Shown piece after piece: positions 33,962 to 43,614 of a stretch of DNA of 64,000 nt; the stretch's first letter is position 1; each line of letters opens with the position of its first letter. The DNA comes from CAVQEK01 sp964596645 (GTDB lineage: Bacteria; Bacteroidota; Bacteroidia; Cytophagales; Cyclobacteriaceae): contig CAZQVB010000010.1 in assembly GCA_964596645.1 (NCBI GenBank), positions 1 to 64,000 of the forward strand. The letters run 5' to 3'. The notes beneath the pieces are model-generated. The model had not been told where the DNA came from and did no database searches. It saw only the letters and a list, made by a program, of their open reading frames with translations. A program made the translations under genes and the position numbers.

Positions 33962-33969
33962 TACTTTTG
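33962..33969 (+). promoter_or_regulatory. Putative -7 element for typA
   Basis: TACTTTTG matches TAnnTTTG and lies 31 nt before the ATG; the ribosome-binding site GGAGGA (33985-33990) follows. No convincing -33 TTTG was seen. Confidence 0.45.
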
Positions 33970-34000
33970 CGGCTCGAAAATCCTGGAGGAACCACAAACC

Positions 34001-35761
34001 ATGCAATCAATTAGAAATGTCGCCATCATTGCACACGTAGACCACGGCAAAACCACCCTGGTAGATAAGATCATACACGAATGCAAGATATTTGATGAGC
34101 GCAAAGAGACCGGCGAGCTCATACTCGACAACAACGACCTGGAGCGTGAGCGGGGCATCACCATCCTCTCAAAAAACGTGTCGGTCAACTACAAAAATGT
34201 AAAGATCAATATTATCGACACACCGGGCCACGCCGACTTTGGCGGAGAGGTAGAGCGCGTGCTGAAGATGGCCGACGGCGTATTGCTTCTTGTGGATGCC
34301 TTCGAAGGCCCTATGCCACAGACACGCTTTGTGTTGGGCAAAGCCATAGAGCTGGGGCTCAAACCCATAGTAGTGGTCAATAAAGTAGACAAAGAAAATT
34401 GCCGCCCCGATGAAGTGCACGAAGCAGTATTTGAGCTCATGTTCAACCTGGAGGCCACGGAAGACCAGCTCGATTTTGAAACCCTCTACGGTTCATCCAA
34501 GCATGGCTGGATGAGCAAAGACTGGAAACAAAAAACGACTGACATCACACCCCTGCTCGACACCATTCTGGAGGTGATACCCGAGGCGCCTTACAAAGCC
34601 GGTACACCACAGATGCAGATCACCTCACTCGATTTTTCCAGTTTCGTGGGACGCATCGCCATTGGCCGCGTATACCGTGGCGATATGGAAGAAGGCAAAG
34701 ACTACATGCTGTGCAAGCGTGCGGACAAAATGAAGAAAGTACGCATTAAAGAGCTCTTTGTGTTTGAAGGGCTTGGCCGCAGCAAAGTATCTACCGTGCG
34801 CAGTGGCGACCTTTGTGCCGTGGTAGGCCTTGATGATTTCGACATCGGCGATACCATCGCCGACGTGGCACAACCCGAACCTTTAACGCGCATCAAAGTA
34901 GATGAGCCCACGATGAGTATGCTCTTCACCATCAACAATTCGCCGTTTTTCGGCAAAGAAGGCAAGTTTGTCACCTCCCGGCACCTGCGCGACCGTCTCT
35001 TTAAAGAAACTGAAAAAAACCTCGCCTTGCGTGTGGAAGAGACCCAAAGTGAAGACAGCTTCAATGTGTTTGGCAGAGGCGTATTGCACCTGTCCGTACT
35101 GCTGGAGACCATGCGGCGCGAGGGGTACGAGCTGCAGGTAGGCAAGCCACAGGTAATCATCAAAGACATTGACGGCGTGAAAAGTGAGCCATTTGAAAGT
35201 CTCGTCATCGATGTGCCTGAGGAGCATTCGGGCAAGGCCATAGAACTGGTGACACAGCGCAAAGGACAACTGTTGGTGATGCAGCCAAAAGGCGATATTC
35301 AACATCTGGAATTCGAAATACCCTCACGAGGTCTCATCGGCCTGCGCAGCATCATGCTCACCGCTACACAGGGCGAGGCCGTAATGAACCACCGGTTTAT
35401 AGCTTTCAGACCGTACATAGGGGAATTGAACGGCAAGCGCAAAGGCTCACTCGTATCGATGGAAACCGGCCAGGCGCTGGCTTATGCCATCGACAGGCTG
35501 CAAGATCGAGGACGCTTTTTCATAGAGCCGGGCGATCAGGTGTACCTGGGCCAGGTGGTGGGCGAGCATAGCCGCGAAAATGATCTTGACGTGAACGTGA
35601 TCAAAGGAAAAAAGCTCACCAACATGCGTGCAGCCGGCTCCGACGACAACGCCAAAATTGCTCCGAAAATACTGTTTTCGCTGGAGGAAGCCATGGAGTA
35701 TATCCGCGATGACGAGTTTCTCGAAGTGACGCCAAAAAGCCTGCGCATGCGCAAAGCCTGA
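34001..35761 (+). CDS. typA: Translational GTPase TypA/BipA
   Basis: 586 residues from the ATG at 34001 (MQSIRNVAIIAHVDHGKTT), behind a GGAGGA ribosome-binding site. The G domain has 'AHVDHGKTTL' (G1), 'ERGITI' (G2), 'DTPGHADFGGEV' (G3) and 'NKVDKENC' (G4); domains II, III and V follow, ending with the BipA C-terminal domain ('VKGKKLTNMRAAGSDDNAKIAPK'). It binds the 70S ribosome and supports ribosome assembly and stress or low-temperature growth. It is a monocistronic unit closed by a terminator at 35800-35825. Confidence 0.97.
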   Translation: MQSIRNVAIIAHVDHGKTTLVDKIIHECKIFDERKETGELILDNNDLERERGITILSKNVSVNYKNVKINIIDTPGHADFGGEVERVLKMADGVLLLVDAFEGPMPQTRFVLGKAIELGLKPIVVVNKVDKENCRPDEVHEAVFELMFNLEATEDQLDFETLYGSSKHGWMSKDWKQKTTDITPLLDTILEVIPEAPYKAGTPQMQITSLDFSSFVGRIAIGRVYRGDMEEGKDYMLCKRADKMKKVRIKELFVFEGLGRSKVSTVRSGDLCAVVGLDDFDIGDTIADVAQPEPLTRIKVDEPTMSMLFTINNSPFFGKEGKFVTSRHLRDRLFKETEKNLALRVEETQSEDSFNVFGRGVLHLSVLLETMRREGYELQVGKPQVIIKDIDGVKSEPFESLVIDVPEEHSGKAIELVTQRKGQLLVMQPKGDIQHLEFEIPSRGLIGLRSIMLTATQGEAVMNHRFIAFRPYIGELNGKRKGSLVSMETGQALAYAIDRLQDRGRFFIEPGDQVYLGQVVGEHSRENDLDVNVIKGKKLTNMRAAGSDDNAKIAPKILFSLEEAMEYIRDDEFLEVTPKSLRMRKA

Positions 35762-35799
35762 TCCTGCAACACCGGTTGCTTTCTACAGAACAACACATC

Positions 35800-35825
35800 A
35801 AAAGGTCTGCACGTGCAGGCCTTTT
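35800..35825 (+). terminator. Intrinsic terminator after typA
   Basis: AAAAGG and CTGCAC pair with GTGCAG and CCTTTT in a long symmetric hairpin; the T-rich 3' side continues to about 35832. Confidence 0.7.
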
Positions 35826-35970
35826 GGTTTTTAAGCTCAGCCCATAGCCGTGATATTGGCCATGCTTTTTTCTATGAAAAAATTTTACAAGTTTTGAGCT
35901 TTGCAGCTGCCTGGCGATCAACTTTCCATAATGCTGTCATTCTTTTTTATTCACCACAACAAAAGGCAAG

Positions 35971-37005
35971 ATGAAAAGCATGGTACTTACCGGCATCCGC
36001 GCAATGCAAATGATAGAAGTGCCCGACCCGCAGATTGTGCACGATACCGATGTGCTCATACGCATGGAGCGGGTAGGGGTATGCGGCTCGGATATCCACT
36101 ACTACGCCACCGGCAAGATCGGCGTGCAAGTGGTGAAATACCCATATCCCGTCGGGCACGAAGGCTCCGGCACTGTGCTGGCCGTGGGGCCGGCAGTGAC
36201 GCGTGTAAGGCCCGGCGACCAGATCGCCATAGAGCCGGCGATGCCCTGCTGGCACTGCGACCAGTGCCAGGCAGGCCGCCCCCACACCTGCCGAAAGTTG
36301 CGTTTTCTGGGTTGCCCCGGTCAGGCCGACGGCTGCCTGACAGAGCTTCTTGTAATGCCTGAGACGAGTTGCTTCAAGTTGCACGAAGGCATGAACCTGG
36401 ACGATGGCGCCCTGTCGGAGCCCCTGGCCATTGGGGTTTACGCCGTGCGTCAGTCTATACCCATGGCCGATGCCCGTGTTGGCATTTTGGGCTTTGGGCC
36501 CATAGGCATGAGTGTGATGCTGCCGGCCATGGCGCAAGGGGCGCAGCATATCTATGCGACCGACAAAATAAGCGAGCGCCTCGAAGCCGCCCGCAAGGAG
36601 GGTGCGCTATATGCGGGAAATCCCGACGAACAAGACGTGGTGCAGGATATATTAGCGCTGGCGCCGGAGGCACTCGACGTGGTGTTTGAGTGCTGCGGAA
36701 AACAGGAAGCCATCGACAATGCCATAGACCTGTTGAAGCCGGGGGGTAAACTGATGATCATCGGCATTCCGGAGTTCGACCGGTGGTCGCTACCGGTAGA
36801 TAAGTGCCGCCACAAAGAGATCACCATCAATAATGTGAGAAGGCAAAACCATGCATTGGAGCCCACATTGCAAATGATGCATGAAGGCAAGATCAATGCG
36901 CGAACTATGATCACACATCGGTTTTCGTTTGACGATACAGCCGAAGCATTTCGCCTGGTCGATCACTACCAGGATGGCGTAATGAAAGCAATGATCGAAT
37001 TTTAG
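35971..37005 (+). CDS. Zinc-dependent polyol (sorbitol/xylitol-type) dehydrogenase
   Basis: 344 residues of the medium-chain dehydrogenase family. Catalytic zinc ligands are in 'GVCGSDIHYY' (Cys) and 'YPVGHEGSG' (His-Glu); the structural-zinc loop 'CWHCDQCQAGRPHTC' has four cysteines; the NAD fold starts 'VGILGFGPIGMSV'. The closest resemblance is to L-iditol/sorbitol and xylitol dehydrogenases, which oxidise polyols to ketoses in the cytosol. It is convergent with a sugar-porter gene 15 nt away, so the two may serve the same sugar or polyol pathway. The exact substrate cannot be fixed. Confidence 0.85.
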   Translation: MKSMVLTGIRAMQMIEVPDPQIVHDTDVLIRMERVGVCGSDIHYYATGKIGVQVVKYPYPVGHEGSGTVLAVGPAVTRVRPGDQIAIEPAMPCWHCDQCQAGRPHTCRKLRFLGCPGQADGCLTELLVMPETSCFKLHEGMNLDDGALSEPLAIGVYAVRQSIPMADARVGILGFGPIGMSVMLPAMAQGAQHIYATDKISERLEAARKEGALYAGNPDEQDVVQDILALAPEALDVVFECCGKQEAIDNAIDLLKPGGKLMIIGIPEFDRWSLPVDKCRHKEITINNVRRQNHALEPTLQMMHEGKINARTMITHRFSFDDTAEAFRLVDHYQDGVMKAMIEF

Positions 37006-37020
37006 AAGATTTTCAGCGCA

Positions 37021-38346
37021 CTATTTTAGCACTACCTTTTCCAGGTCTTCCAGTGCCACACCCTTGGTCTCCGGCATTACCTTGATCACAAATACCAACT
37101 GCAGCACCATCATCACGGCAAATATCATAAAGGTATGGCCGCCGCCGATGGCCTCGGTGAAGTATGGAAAAAACTGCGCGATCACCGCAGCCATGATCCA
37201 ATGTGTGAAGCTGCCGAGCGACTGCCCGCGTGCGCGCACCTCGTTGGGAAAAATCTCCGAGATAAATACCCAAATGACTGCGCCTTGAGAAAAGGCGAAG
37301 AACATGATGTATACCAGCAGAAAAATTGGCACAGCAAAGCCCGAAAAATCATTGAGATAAAAAGCCCTTGCCGTGAGCCCCAGTGTGGCAATAAGCCCGA
37401 TCGTACCGATCAGCATCAGCTTGCGTCGGCCAAACTGATCGATAAACCGCAAGGCCACGAGGGTAGCGGCAAAATTGACCAGCCCCATGCCAACAGTAGA
37501 CAGCAGGGCCGTTTCGGTGCCCAGGCCAGTCATGCCAAATATGCGCGGTGCGTAATAGATGATCGCGTTGATGCCCGACATCTGGTTGAACAGCGCAAAC
37601 AAAAGTGCCAGTGCAATGGGAAAACGGTATTTTCTTGAGAAAAACCTCTCCTTGCTCAGACTATCATGCTCCCGATGCGAAGCTTGGATTCTTTCTATTT
37701 CCTCATCGGCTGTATCCGGACTGATCTTCAGGAAAATTTGCCGGGCCTGCTCTACTGCGCCATATTTGATGATGAGCCAGCGCGGACTGTTAGGTATGAT
37801 GAACACCAGGCCCAAAAAAGCAATGGCTGGCAAAGACTCCGCGCCGAGCATCCAGCGCCATGCATTCGGGCCGGTGTCGGCCAGCAGGTAGTTGGAAAGG
37901 TAAGCGATGAGGATGCCCAGCACAATGTTGAATTGAAAAAGCGCCACCAGTCGACCGCGCATCTTCGCCGGCGATATTTCTGATATATACATCGGTGCAG
38001 CTATGGAAGAAGCCCCTACACCAAGCCCGCCAAGAAAGCGAAAGATCATAAATAACGTCCAGTCGGTGGCCAGTGCCGAGCCAACGGCAGACACGAGGTA
38101 CAGCGCGGCTATCCACTGCAATGTCTTTTTTCGGCCAATGCGGTCTGCAGGTATGCCTCCCAGTAGCGCTCCCAGCACCGTGCCGTACAGTGCAATGGAT
38201 ACGGTAAGACCATGCATCTGCACGTTGAGATGCCACAATTTCTGTATGGCCTGCTCTGCACCCGAAATCACAGCCGTGTCAAAACCAAAAAGAAATCCGC
38301 CTAAAGCGGCCACCAGAGTATAGAGATAGAGTCGCGGTTTTTTCAT
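37021..38346 (-). CDS. MFS sugar porter
   Basis: 441 residues from the ATG at 38346 (MKKPRLYLYTLVAALGGFLFGFD); the upstream extension lacks family features. Twelve hydrophobic helices and sugar-porter signatures are seen: 'GGFLFGFDTAVISGAEQ' in helix 1, 'DRIGRKK' in loop 2-3, 'RFLGGLGVGASSIAAPMYISEISP' and 'QMSGINAIIYYAPRIF', and a C-terminal 'PETKGVALEDLE'. It resembles proton-coupled xylose/glucose/galactose transporters. It is convergent with the polyol dehydrogenase gene. Substrate unassigned. Confidence 0.88.
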   Translation of the reverse strand: MKKPRLYLYTLVAALGGFLFGFDTAVISGAEQAIQKLWHLNVQMHGLTVSIALYGTVLGALLGGIPADRIGRKKTLQWIAALYLVSAVGSALATDWTLFMIFRFLGGLGVGASSIAAPMYISEISPAKMRGRLVALFQFNIVLGILIAYLSNYLLADTGPNAWRWMLGAESLPAIAFLGLVFIIPNSPRWLIIKYGAVEQARQIFLKISPDTADEEIERIQASHREHDSLSKERFFSRKYRFPIALALLFALFNQMSGINAIIYYAPRIFGMTGLGTETALLSTVGMGLVNFAATLVALRFIDQFGRRKLMLIGTIGLIATLGLTARAFYLNDFSGFAVPIFLLVYIMFFAFSQGAVIWVFISEIFPNEVRARGQSLGSFTHWIMAAVIAQFFPYFTEAIGGGHTFMIFAVMMVLQLVFVIKVMPETKGVALEDLEKVVLK

Positions 38347-38429
38347 GTAAGGTGTACAGTCTGTTGAAAAAATGGGAAGTTGCAAATGAAAAAGAAATTT
38401 GCCAGTCGGGCTATGATTGCACCACAAAA

Positions 38430-38457
38430 GAAAAAAAATGGCCACACAATGGTGGCC
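38430..38457 (-). terminator. Intrinsic terminator after msrA
   Basis: On the minus strand, GGCCAC (38457-38452) pairs with GTGGCC (38445-38440) around a 6-nt loop and is followed by eight T. It lies just after the msrA stop at 38489. Confidence 0.8.
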
Positions 38458-38488
38458 TTAATTTAGATGGCAAATGCTGGAAACTCCC

Positions 38489-39139
38489 TCATTCGCGGTA
38501 CTCTTTCTTCAGATAATGCGGGTAGTTCTTTACAAATTTCTCCACTTTAGGCACAGCTACATTCACCACATAGCTGTTGTTGGGATTGAGCTGGTAGTAG
38601 TCCTGGTGATACACTTCAGCCTTATAAAATTTATTTAAAGGCTCCACGAGCGTCACGATTGGTTCTTGATATTTGTCGCCATTTTCCAATTCTTTGATGA
38701 AAGCCTCTACTGCGTCACGTTGTTCTTGCGAATGGTAAAACACGGCGGATCGATATTGCTTGCCTACATCAGGGCCTTGTCTGTTGAGCTGGGTAGGATC
38801 GTGCGTGGCAAAGAAAATTGTAAGAAGATCATTGTAAGAGATCACCGCCGGGTCGTAGTGCAGTTGAATGGCCTCTGCATGATCGGTGGCGCCCATGCTC
38901 ACCTGATTGTAAGTGGGGTTTTTCTGCTGCCCGCCAGCATAGCCCGACACTACATTTTCCACACCTTTTACACGTTCAAAGACCGCTTCTACACACCAGA
39001 AGCACCCACCGGCAAATGTTGCCGCTTCGTAACCTTCTGGCACCGACGACATTTTTGCCTTTCGCTTGTTCGACGATTGACTACAGGCCATATGTGAAAT
39101 GACCACGAGCAATAGGATAATGAAGTTGAATATTCGCAT
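38489..39139 (-). CDS. msrA: Peptide-methionine (S)-S-oxide reductase, lipoprotein form
   Basis: 216 residues. The signal peptide ends in a lipobox-like 'SHMAC' (Cys at about residue 20), so it is probably exported and lipid-anchored. The catalytic motif is 'FAGGCFWCVEAVFERVKGV' and the rest ('VVSGYAGG', 'TDHAEAIQLHYDP', 'THDPTQLNRQGPDVGKQYRS') is standard MsrA. It reduces Met-S-sulfoxide in proteins. Export implies repair of envelope proteins, which would need an external electron donor that is not seen here. Confidence 0.93.
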   Translation of the reverse strand: MRIFNFIILLLVVISHMACSQSSNKRKAKMSSVPEGYEAATFAGGCFWCVEAVFERVKGVENVVSGYAGGQQKNPTYNQVSMGATDHAEAIQLHYDPAVISYNDLLTIFFATHDPTQLNRQGPDVGKQYRSAVFYHSQEQRDAVEAFIKELENGDKYQEPIVTLVEPLNKFYKAEVYHQDYYQLNPNNSYVVNVAVPKVEKFVKNYPHYLKKEYRE

Positions 39140-39616
39140 AGCTATTGTTTATAAGATTGCACGTAAAACGGAAATATTATCGGCTTTCTTATGAAAGCAG
39201 ACAAAAGATGAAAATGTTACCATGCATCTATACAGTCCTTGCATCTGAAGAAGAAGGACAAGAATGATGGGTGAGTTTATCTGTATATCAGCCCATGCCT
39301 ATATGTTTAATAACCGATGAATAAAAAATTGAATGCCTGCTGCAAATATGTAGCAGGCATTCATTCGCGGGTGCAGCACTATTGTGAAAGTTGTGGACAT
39401 GCCCCAACAAAAGAGATATTTTGAAGTTGTTTTGGTTTGATGGTTTCCATACTGAGATGGGTTTATAATATAATCGCATGGTGGTTTATTTTCTCTAAGA
39501 TGCTTAAGACATTCATCCATTTAGAATAAAATTTTATAATAATCTGCATTTTTATGAGCATAAAGTTGCAGAATTCAGGTATGAAAGTTTATTTCGAAAA
39601 AAAATAAATTAATGAT
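39140..39616. other. Intergenic region with a strong isolated hairpin
   Basis: No supported gene. A perfect 11-bp inverted repeat, GAATGCCTGCT (39331-39341) and AGCAGGCATTC (39352-39362), is followed on the minus strand by a T-rich run (complement of 39323-39330), like an intrinsic terminator. No annotated gene precedes it on that strand, so it could end a small RNA or an unrecognised short gene. Confidence 0.5.
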
Positions 39617-39898
39617 ATGGAAAACGTAGTAGGTAAAATCAAAGAATTGTTGTCATCGGGTAACCAACTGATGGTAAAAGACGAGCAAGGCAATCTTCAT
39701 CCTTTGAAAGCCGGAAAAACCGGAACCATTGTAGAAGCAGATGGCAAAGATGAATTGTACAAATTGCTTTGGGGCAAACAACGTGTAGGTGTCAACGACA
39801 TAAAAGAATTGCAAAGCATCGTTGGCCAGGTGAAGGATTACGTAGTTTCTAATTCGTCTTATGCCTCTAAGAAAAAACTAGAGAAGGAATTGAAGTAA
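39617..39898 (+). CDS. Small uncharacterised protein
   Basis: 93 residues, soluble and charged, with no signal peptide or membrane segment. The N-terminal half reads 'MENVVGKIKELLSSGNQLMVKDEQGNLHPLKAGKTG' and the C-terminal half is Lys-rich ('NSSYASKKKLEKELK'). I do not recognise the family. The credible AT-rich leader, the coding-like composition, and two hairpins downstream (39914-39947 and the strong terminator 39975-40012) support a real, separately transcribed gene. The neighbours give no functional clue. Confidence 0.7.
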   Translation: MENVVGKIKELLSSGNQLMVKDEQGNLHPLKAGKTGTIVEADGKDELYKLLWGKQRVGVNDIKELQSIVGQVKDYVVSNSSYASKKKLEKELK

Positions 39899-39913
39899 TA
39901 TCAATGCCGATTT

Positions 39914-39947
39914 TTCTTGCAGCACGCTGCTTTGCGTGCAACAAGAA
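39914..39947 (+). other. Hairpin downstream of the 93-aa gene
   Basis: TTCTTG-CA-GCACGC pairs with GCGTGC-AA-CAAGAA across a 6-nt loop. It is about 15 nt after the stop and upstream of a second, stronger terminator; a 3' UTR stem or attenuator is possible. Confidence 0.5.
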
Positions 39948-39974
39948 ATTCAATTTAAGGATAATTGCTAAAGC

Positions 39975-40012
39975 AAAAGCGCAGGAAAATCAGATGATTC
40001 CTGCGCTTTTTT
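39975..40012 (+). terminator. Strong intrinsic terminator
   Basis: AAAAGCGCAGGAA (39975-39987) pairs with TTCCTGCGCTTTT (39998-40010) and the T-run continues. It ends the transcript of the 93-aa gene. Confidence 0.85.
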
Positions 40013-40092
40013 CTTGTTGCCGAGGCACAAAATCTTGGTTTTATTGCCAGATCGCTGCTTTTCTTTCCCATAAGGTTTACTCCCTTTCCTAA

Positions 40093-40567
40093 AAGTGCAT
40101 TGGGTTGCTGCTGTTCAAAAAAACTTATAGTGACTTAGGTCTTCCACTATCCGGCTCTGCTTTGCAATAGCATTATATCATATTTATTAAGAGCGTCGGA
40201 ACGATATGATGCGATGAGCAAAGTAGCTTGCCAACATGCATGATCGACTTAAATATACAGCCAAGCAACATCTGATTCTCCAAGGTAGCGACTCCTCTAT
40301 CAACCTGCTTCCAATGCGGTTGTCACCAGACTGGTAAAAGAAATAAAAAGTTGTTAAACAGCATTGGGTTCTTTATTGTTTGGCGATGTCAACCGAACTT
40401 TGACAATACATATTGTACCGGCGGAGCATTCTTTTGCCTCCATGCCTGAGTTTACTGATCGGGCATATCAGTATCGTAAAAATTTGATACCTGGCATGTA
40501 GCAGATAGTTGTACCATACTACCGCTTTTGCTATGTTCGTTCAGCAGTGGAGCAAGTCATACGCCGC
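40093..40567. other. Upstream region of the sensor gene with a palindrome
   Basis: No gene is supported. ACAATA-CA-TATTGT at 40403-40416 is a perfect palindrome in the middle of the gap, a possible operator or promoter element about 150 nt upstream of the large sensor gene. Confidence 0.4.
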
Positions 40568-43483
40568 ATGACCATTTATACCCAGGTTATCATAAATTCA
40601 GAGTTGTTGATAAAGCGATTATTATTTCAATTGTTTCATGTGTTTATTCTGCTCACTGCTCAGTTTGTAGAGTCAACCGCACAAGGTTTATCCATAAAAA
40701 ATTTTTCGAGAGATGAGTTTCGTGCCAAAAGCCAGAATTGGTCTGTAACTCAAGGGGATAAAACCCATATGTTTTTCGGAAACAGTAGTGGGCTGCTGGA
40801 ATACAACGGTCAGTCATGGGAGTTGCATCCGGGAAATGAACAACTTGTGGTGCGTTCCGTGCTGTTTCATGGAGAGAGATTGTATACAGGTTCGTTTGAA
40901 GAATTTGGGTTTTGGAAGCGCAATGAACTTGGCCAGCTTACTTACACCAGCCTGGTGGACGACACGCTGCGGTCAGACATGCGCAATGATGAAATATGGA
41001 CCATTAATGAAAGCAACGGAGCTGTCTTCTTTCAATCTTTTGGCAACATTTATAAATATGATCACAATGAAGTGTCAGCGATAAACCCACACTGGTCATT
41101 GCTGTTTTTAAGTGAAGCGCACGACCGGCTGCTTGTGCATATGATCAGCACAGGAATACATGAATTGGTTGCTGATTCGCTGGTGAAGATTTCAGGTACA
41201 GAGGCGGTAGATCCATACGCCACGCCGGTGATATTGGAGCTTCCCGATGGACGCATACTGTTTGGTACTGAAGTAAATGGTTTGTTCACCTACGATGGGC
41301 AGAGCGCAAAACGCTGGCAGACCGAGGCAGACGATTTTCTTCGCGAACACCAACTCAATCGTGGCCTGGTATTGCCCGATGGATCGTTGCTTCTGGGTAC
41401 CATACGCAATGGCGTCATTCATATCGATGCCCAAGGCCGTGTGTTGCGCGTGATCAATCAGGAAAAAGGCTTGATTGACAATACGGTGCTGGGTATGCAC
41501 TACCATGCCGAAACACAAGAGCTATGGCTGGCATTAAATAAAGGATGTGCCGTAGTGAACCTGGCCATTCCCTACAATAATTTTACCGGTGCTGCCAATG
41601 GGCTGGGCACCGTCACCACCGCCGCGCTGCATGAGGGCTATCTATACTTAGGCACGAATCAGGGCTTGTATCAACACAAAGTGGATGCTCCGCTGGTCGA
41701 GTCGCTGTATAGTCAGGGGTTTCAACTGATAGAAGGTTCTCAGGGCCAGGTGTGGCAGTTGTTCAAGAGCAACGGACAATTGCTCTGCGGCCACAATCAA
41801 GGCACATTCAGAGTAGAAGGCACATCATTTCAGCCAATTTCCGAGGTGACGGGTGGCTGGGATATTTTGCCGTTTTATCACGGAGAAAAAGAATATTTGC
41901 TGCAGAGCACTTACACGCGCTTGCTGGTATATGCCAAAGACGACGCGGGCATGTGGCAAGTGAGCCACTCAGTTGCCGGTTTCCGCGAACCGATAAAAAA
42001 AATTGAAGTAGACGCCACAGGCAACATCTGGGCCAGTCATGCCATGCGCGGCATCTACAAAATAGAGCTAAGCCAGGACTTGAAGCAGGCCACACGCGTT
42101 ACCCTGTACGGCGCCGAACAGGGCTTCCCTTCCGACTTCAACATACAGGCCTCCCAGATCAATGGCCAGACAGTATTTACAACCCCGAACAATTTGTATC
42201 GCTACGATGCGCTCAACGACAGCGTGGTATATTACGATATGCTCAACAATAAGCTGAATGGCTATGCCGCTGGCATCCACAGCATAGTGCCAACTTCTGC
42301 TGATGACTATTGGCTCATCAATGATGAAGCATTTGTAAAAACCACTGTAGCCGAAGACCGCCTTGAAGTGGCGGAGGTGCACCCCATTGCGCGATTTGGC
42401 GAAGGTGTGATGGAAAGAGAAGAAAATGTAATACCGCTCACCGATTCTCTTATTCTTTTTTGTCTGGCCGATGGCTTTGTTATCTATCACCAGGGCGCTT
42501 TGGCGGCACAGCCACAATACAACAGTGTGATCCAGATGAGCACAGTACGCAGCAAAGAAACATTGTTTCCGCTGCAGCCAGAGTCTGTGCCTGTGCTTCC
42601 ATACAATGAAAATCATATACAATTTACCGTAGAGGCGCCGGTGTATCATCTCAAAAAAGTCATGTTTTCGTACTATCTGGAAGGCCTCGATACTGCCTGG
42701 TCGAAACCACAGGTAAGCCCAATGATGGAGTACCTGCGTTTGCCACAAGGTGATTATGTCTTTCACGCGCGCTTCATCGACGACACCGGCAACAACAGTG
42801 AGGCCATCGCGTACCCGTTTGAGATCGCCAAGCCCTGGTATATGACCACAGCCGCCATAGTGGCTTATTTTGTCCTTTTCATAGCGGCTTACCTGCTGTT
42901 GGGCTGGTACAACCAGCGCAACTTTGCCCGCAGGCAAAGAGCTTTGCGCATAAAGCTTGAGCGTGAGAAGCTGCAGCAATTGCGGCTACACCGTGAGCAG
43001 CATGAAAAACAGCTCATGAAGTACCGCAATGAAAAGCTGCAGAATGAAGTGGAACACAAGGTGGGTCAGTTGGCCAGCTCTACCATTGGCATGATCAAGA
43101 AGAACGAGGTGCTGATGAAGATAAAAGATGAGATCATCAAACACAGGCGTGAGCTGGAGAGCGCCTCGGGCAATCGATTTGTGAAATCACTGCTCAAGGT
43201 GATCAATGACAATATAAGCAGCGAGGAAGACTGGTCGGTGTTTGAGCAGAATTTCGACCAGGCGCACGATGATTTCTTACGCGCATTGCGTACTACCTAT
43301 CCGAGCCTTACTCCAAAAGACCTTCGATTTTGTGCTTATCTGCGCATGAACCTTTCTAGCAAAGAAATAGCTTCATTGCTCAACATTACCGTGCGGGGCG
43401 TGGAAATACGCCGGTATCGCCTACGAAAAAAGCTGGGTCTGGATCATGAAAAAAACCTCGTGGAGTTCATGATGGAAATGTAA
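40568..43483 (+). CDS. Membrane sensor with beta-propeller, Y_Y_Y domain and C-terminal HTH
   Basis: 971 residues from the ATG at 40568. A signal/anchor segment (about residues 20-40) is followed by propeller-like repeats ('VTQGDKTHMFFGNSSGLLEYNGQ', 'ILELPDGRILFGTEVNGLFTYDG', 'LYLGTNQGLYQHK'). Then come a Y_Y_Y region ('YYLEGLDTAWSKPQVSPMMEYLRLPQGDYVFHARF'), one membrane helix (about residues 760-780), a coiled coil, and a C-terminal LuxR-type HTH ('LTPKDLRFCAYLRMNLSSKEIASLLNITVRGVE'). There is no histidine kinase or receiver domain, so periplasmic sensing would act directly on DNA from the membrane. This is a Bacteroidota-specific type of regulator; the ligand and target genes are unknown. 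Confidence 0.8.
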   Translation: MTIYTQVIINSELLIKRLLFQLFHVFILLTAQFVESTAQGLSIKNFSRDEFRAKSQNWSVTQGDKTHMFFGNSSGLLEYNGQSWELHPGNEQLVVRSVLFHGERLYTGSFEEFGFWKRNELGQLTYTSLVDDTLRSDMRNDEIWTINESNGAVFFQSFGNIYKYDHNEVSAINPHWSLLFLSEAHDRLLVHMISTGIHELVADSLVKISGTEAVDPYATPVILELPDGRILFGTEVNGLFTYDGQSAKRWQTEADDFLREHQLNRGLVLPDGSLLLGTIRNGVIHIDAQGRVLRVINQEKGLIDNTVLGMHYHAETQELWLALNKGCAVVNLAIPYNNFTGAANGLGTVTTAALHEGYLYLGTNQGLYQHKVDAPLVESLYSQGFQLIEGSQGQVWQLFKSNGQLLCGHNQGTFRVEGTSFQPISEVTGGWDILPFYHGEKEYLLQSTYTRLLVYAKDDAGMWQVSHSVAGFREPIKKIEVDATGNIWASHAMRGIYKIELSQDLKQATRVTLYGAEQGFPSDFNIQASQINGQTVFTTPNNLYRYDALNDSVVYYDMLNNKLNGYAAGIHSIVPTSADDYWLINDEAFVKTTVAEDRLEVAEVHPIARFGEGVMEREENVIPLTDSLILFCLADGFVIYHQGALAAQPQYNSVIQMSTVRSKETLFPLQPESVPVLPYNENHIQFTVEAPVYHLKKVMFSYYLEGLDTAWSKPQVSPMMEYLRLPQGDYVFHARFIDDTGNNSEAIAYPFEIAKPWYMTTAAIVAYFVLFIAAYLLLGWYNQRNFARRQRALRIKLEREKLQQLRLHREQHEKQLMKYRNEKLQNEVEHKVGQLASSTIGMIKKNEVLMKIKDEIIKHRRELESASGNRFVKSLLKVINDNISSEEDWSVFEQNFDQAHDDFLRALRTTYPSLTPKDLRFCAYLRMNLSSKEIASLLNITVRGVEIRRYRLRKKLGLDHEKNLVEFMMEM

Positions 43484-43614
43484 GCGCTGCAACGTGTGGC
43501 AGGCTGTACAAGCGCATACTGACTCGCACACACCTTTCAGTAATCTGACAATAATTGAAAATGAAGGGTAGATTATTATTTCACTTTTGTGGCAGAGGCT
43601 TTCGCATTCTCGCT

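Noticed and set aside
42068..42979. 303-codon minus-strand frame inside the sensor gene
   Set aside because: Antisense shadow of the propeller/Y_Y_Y coding region with no recognisable motifs.
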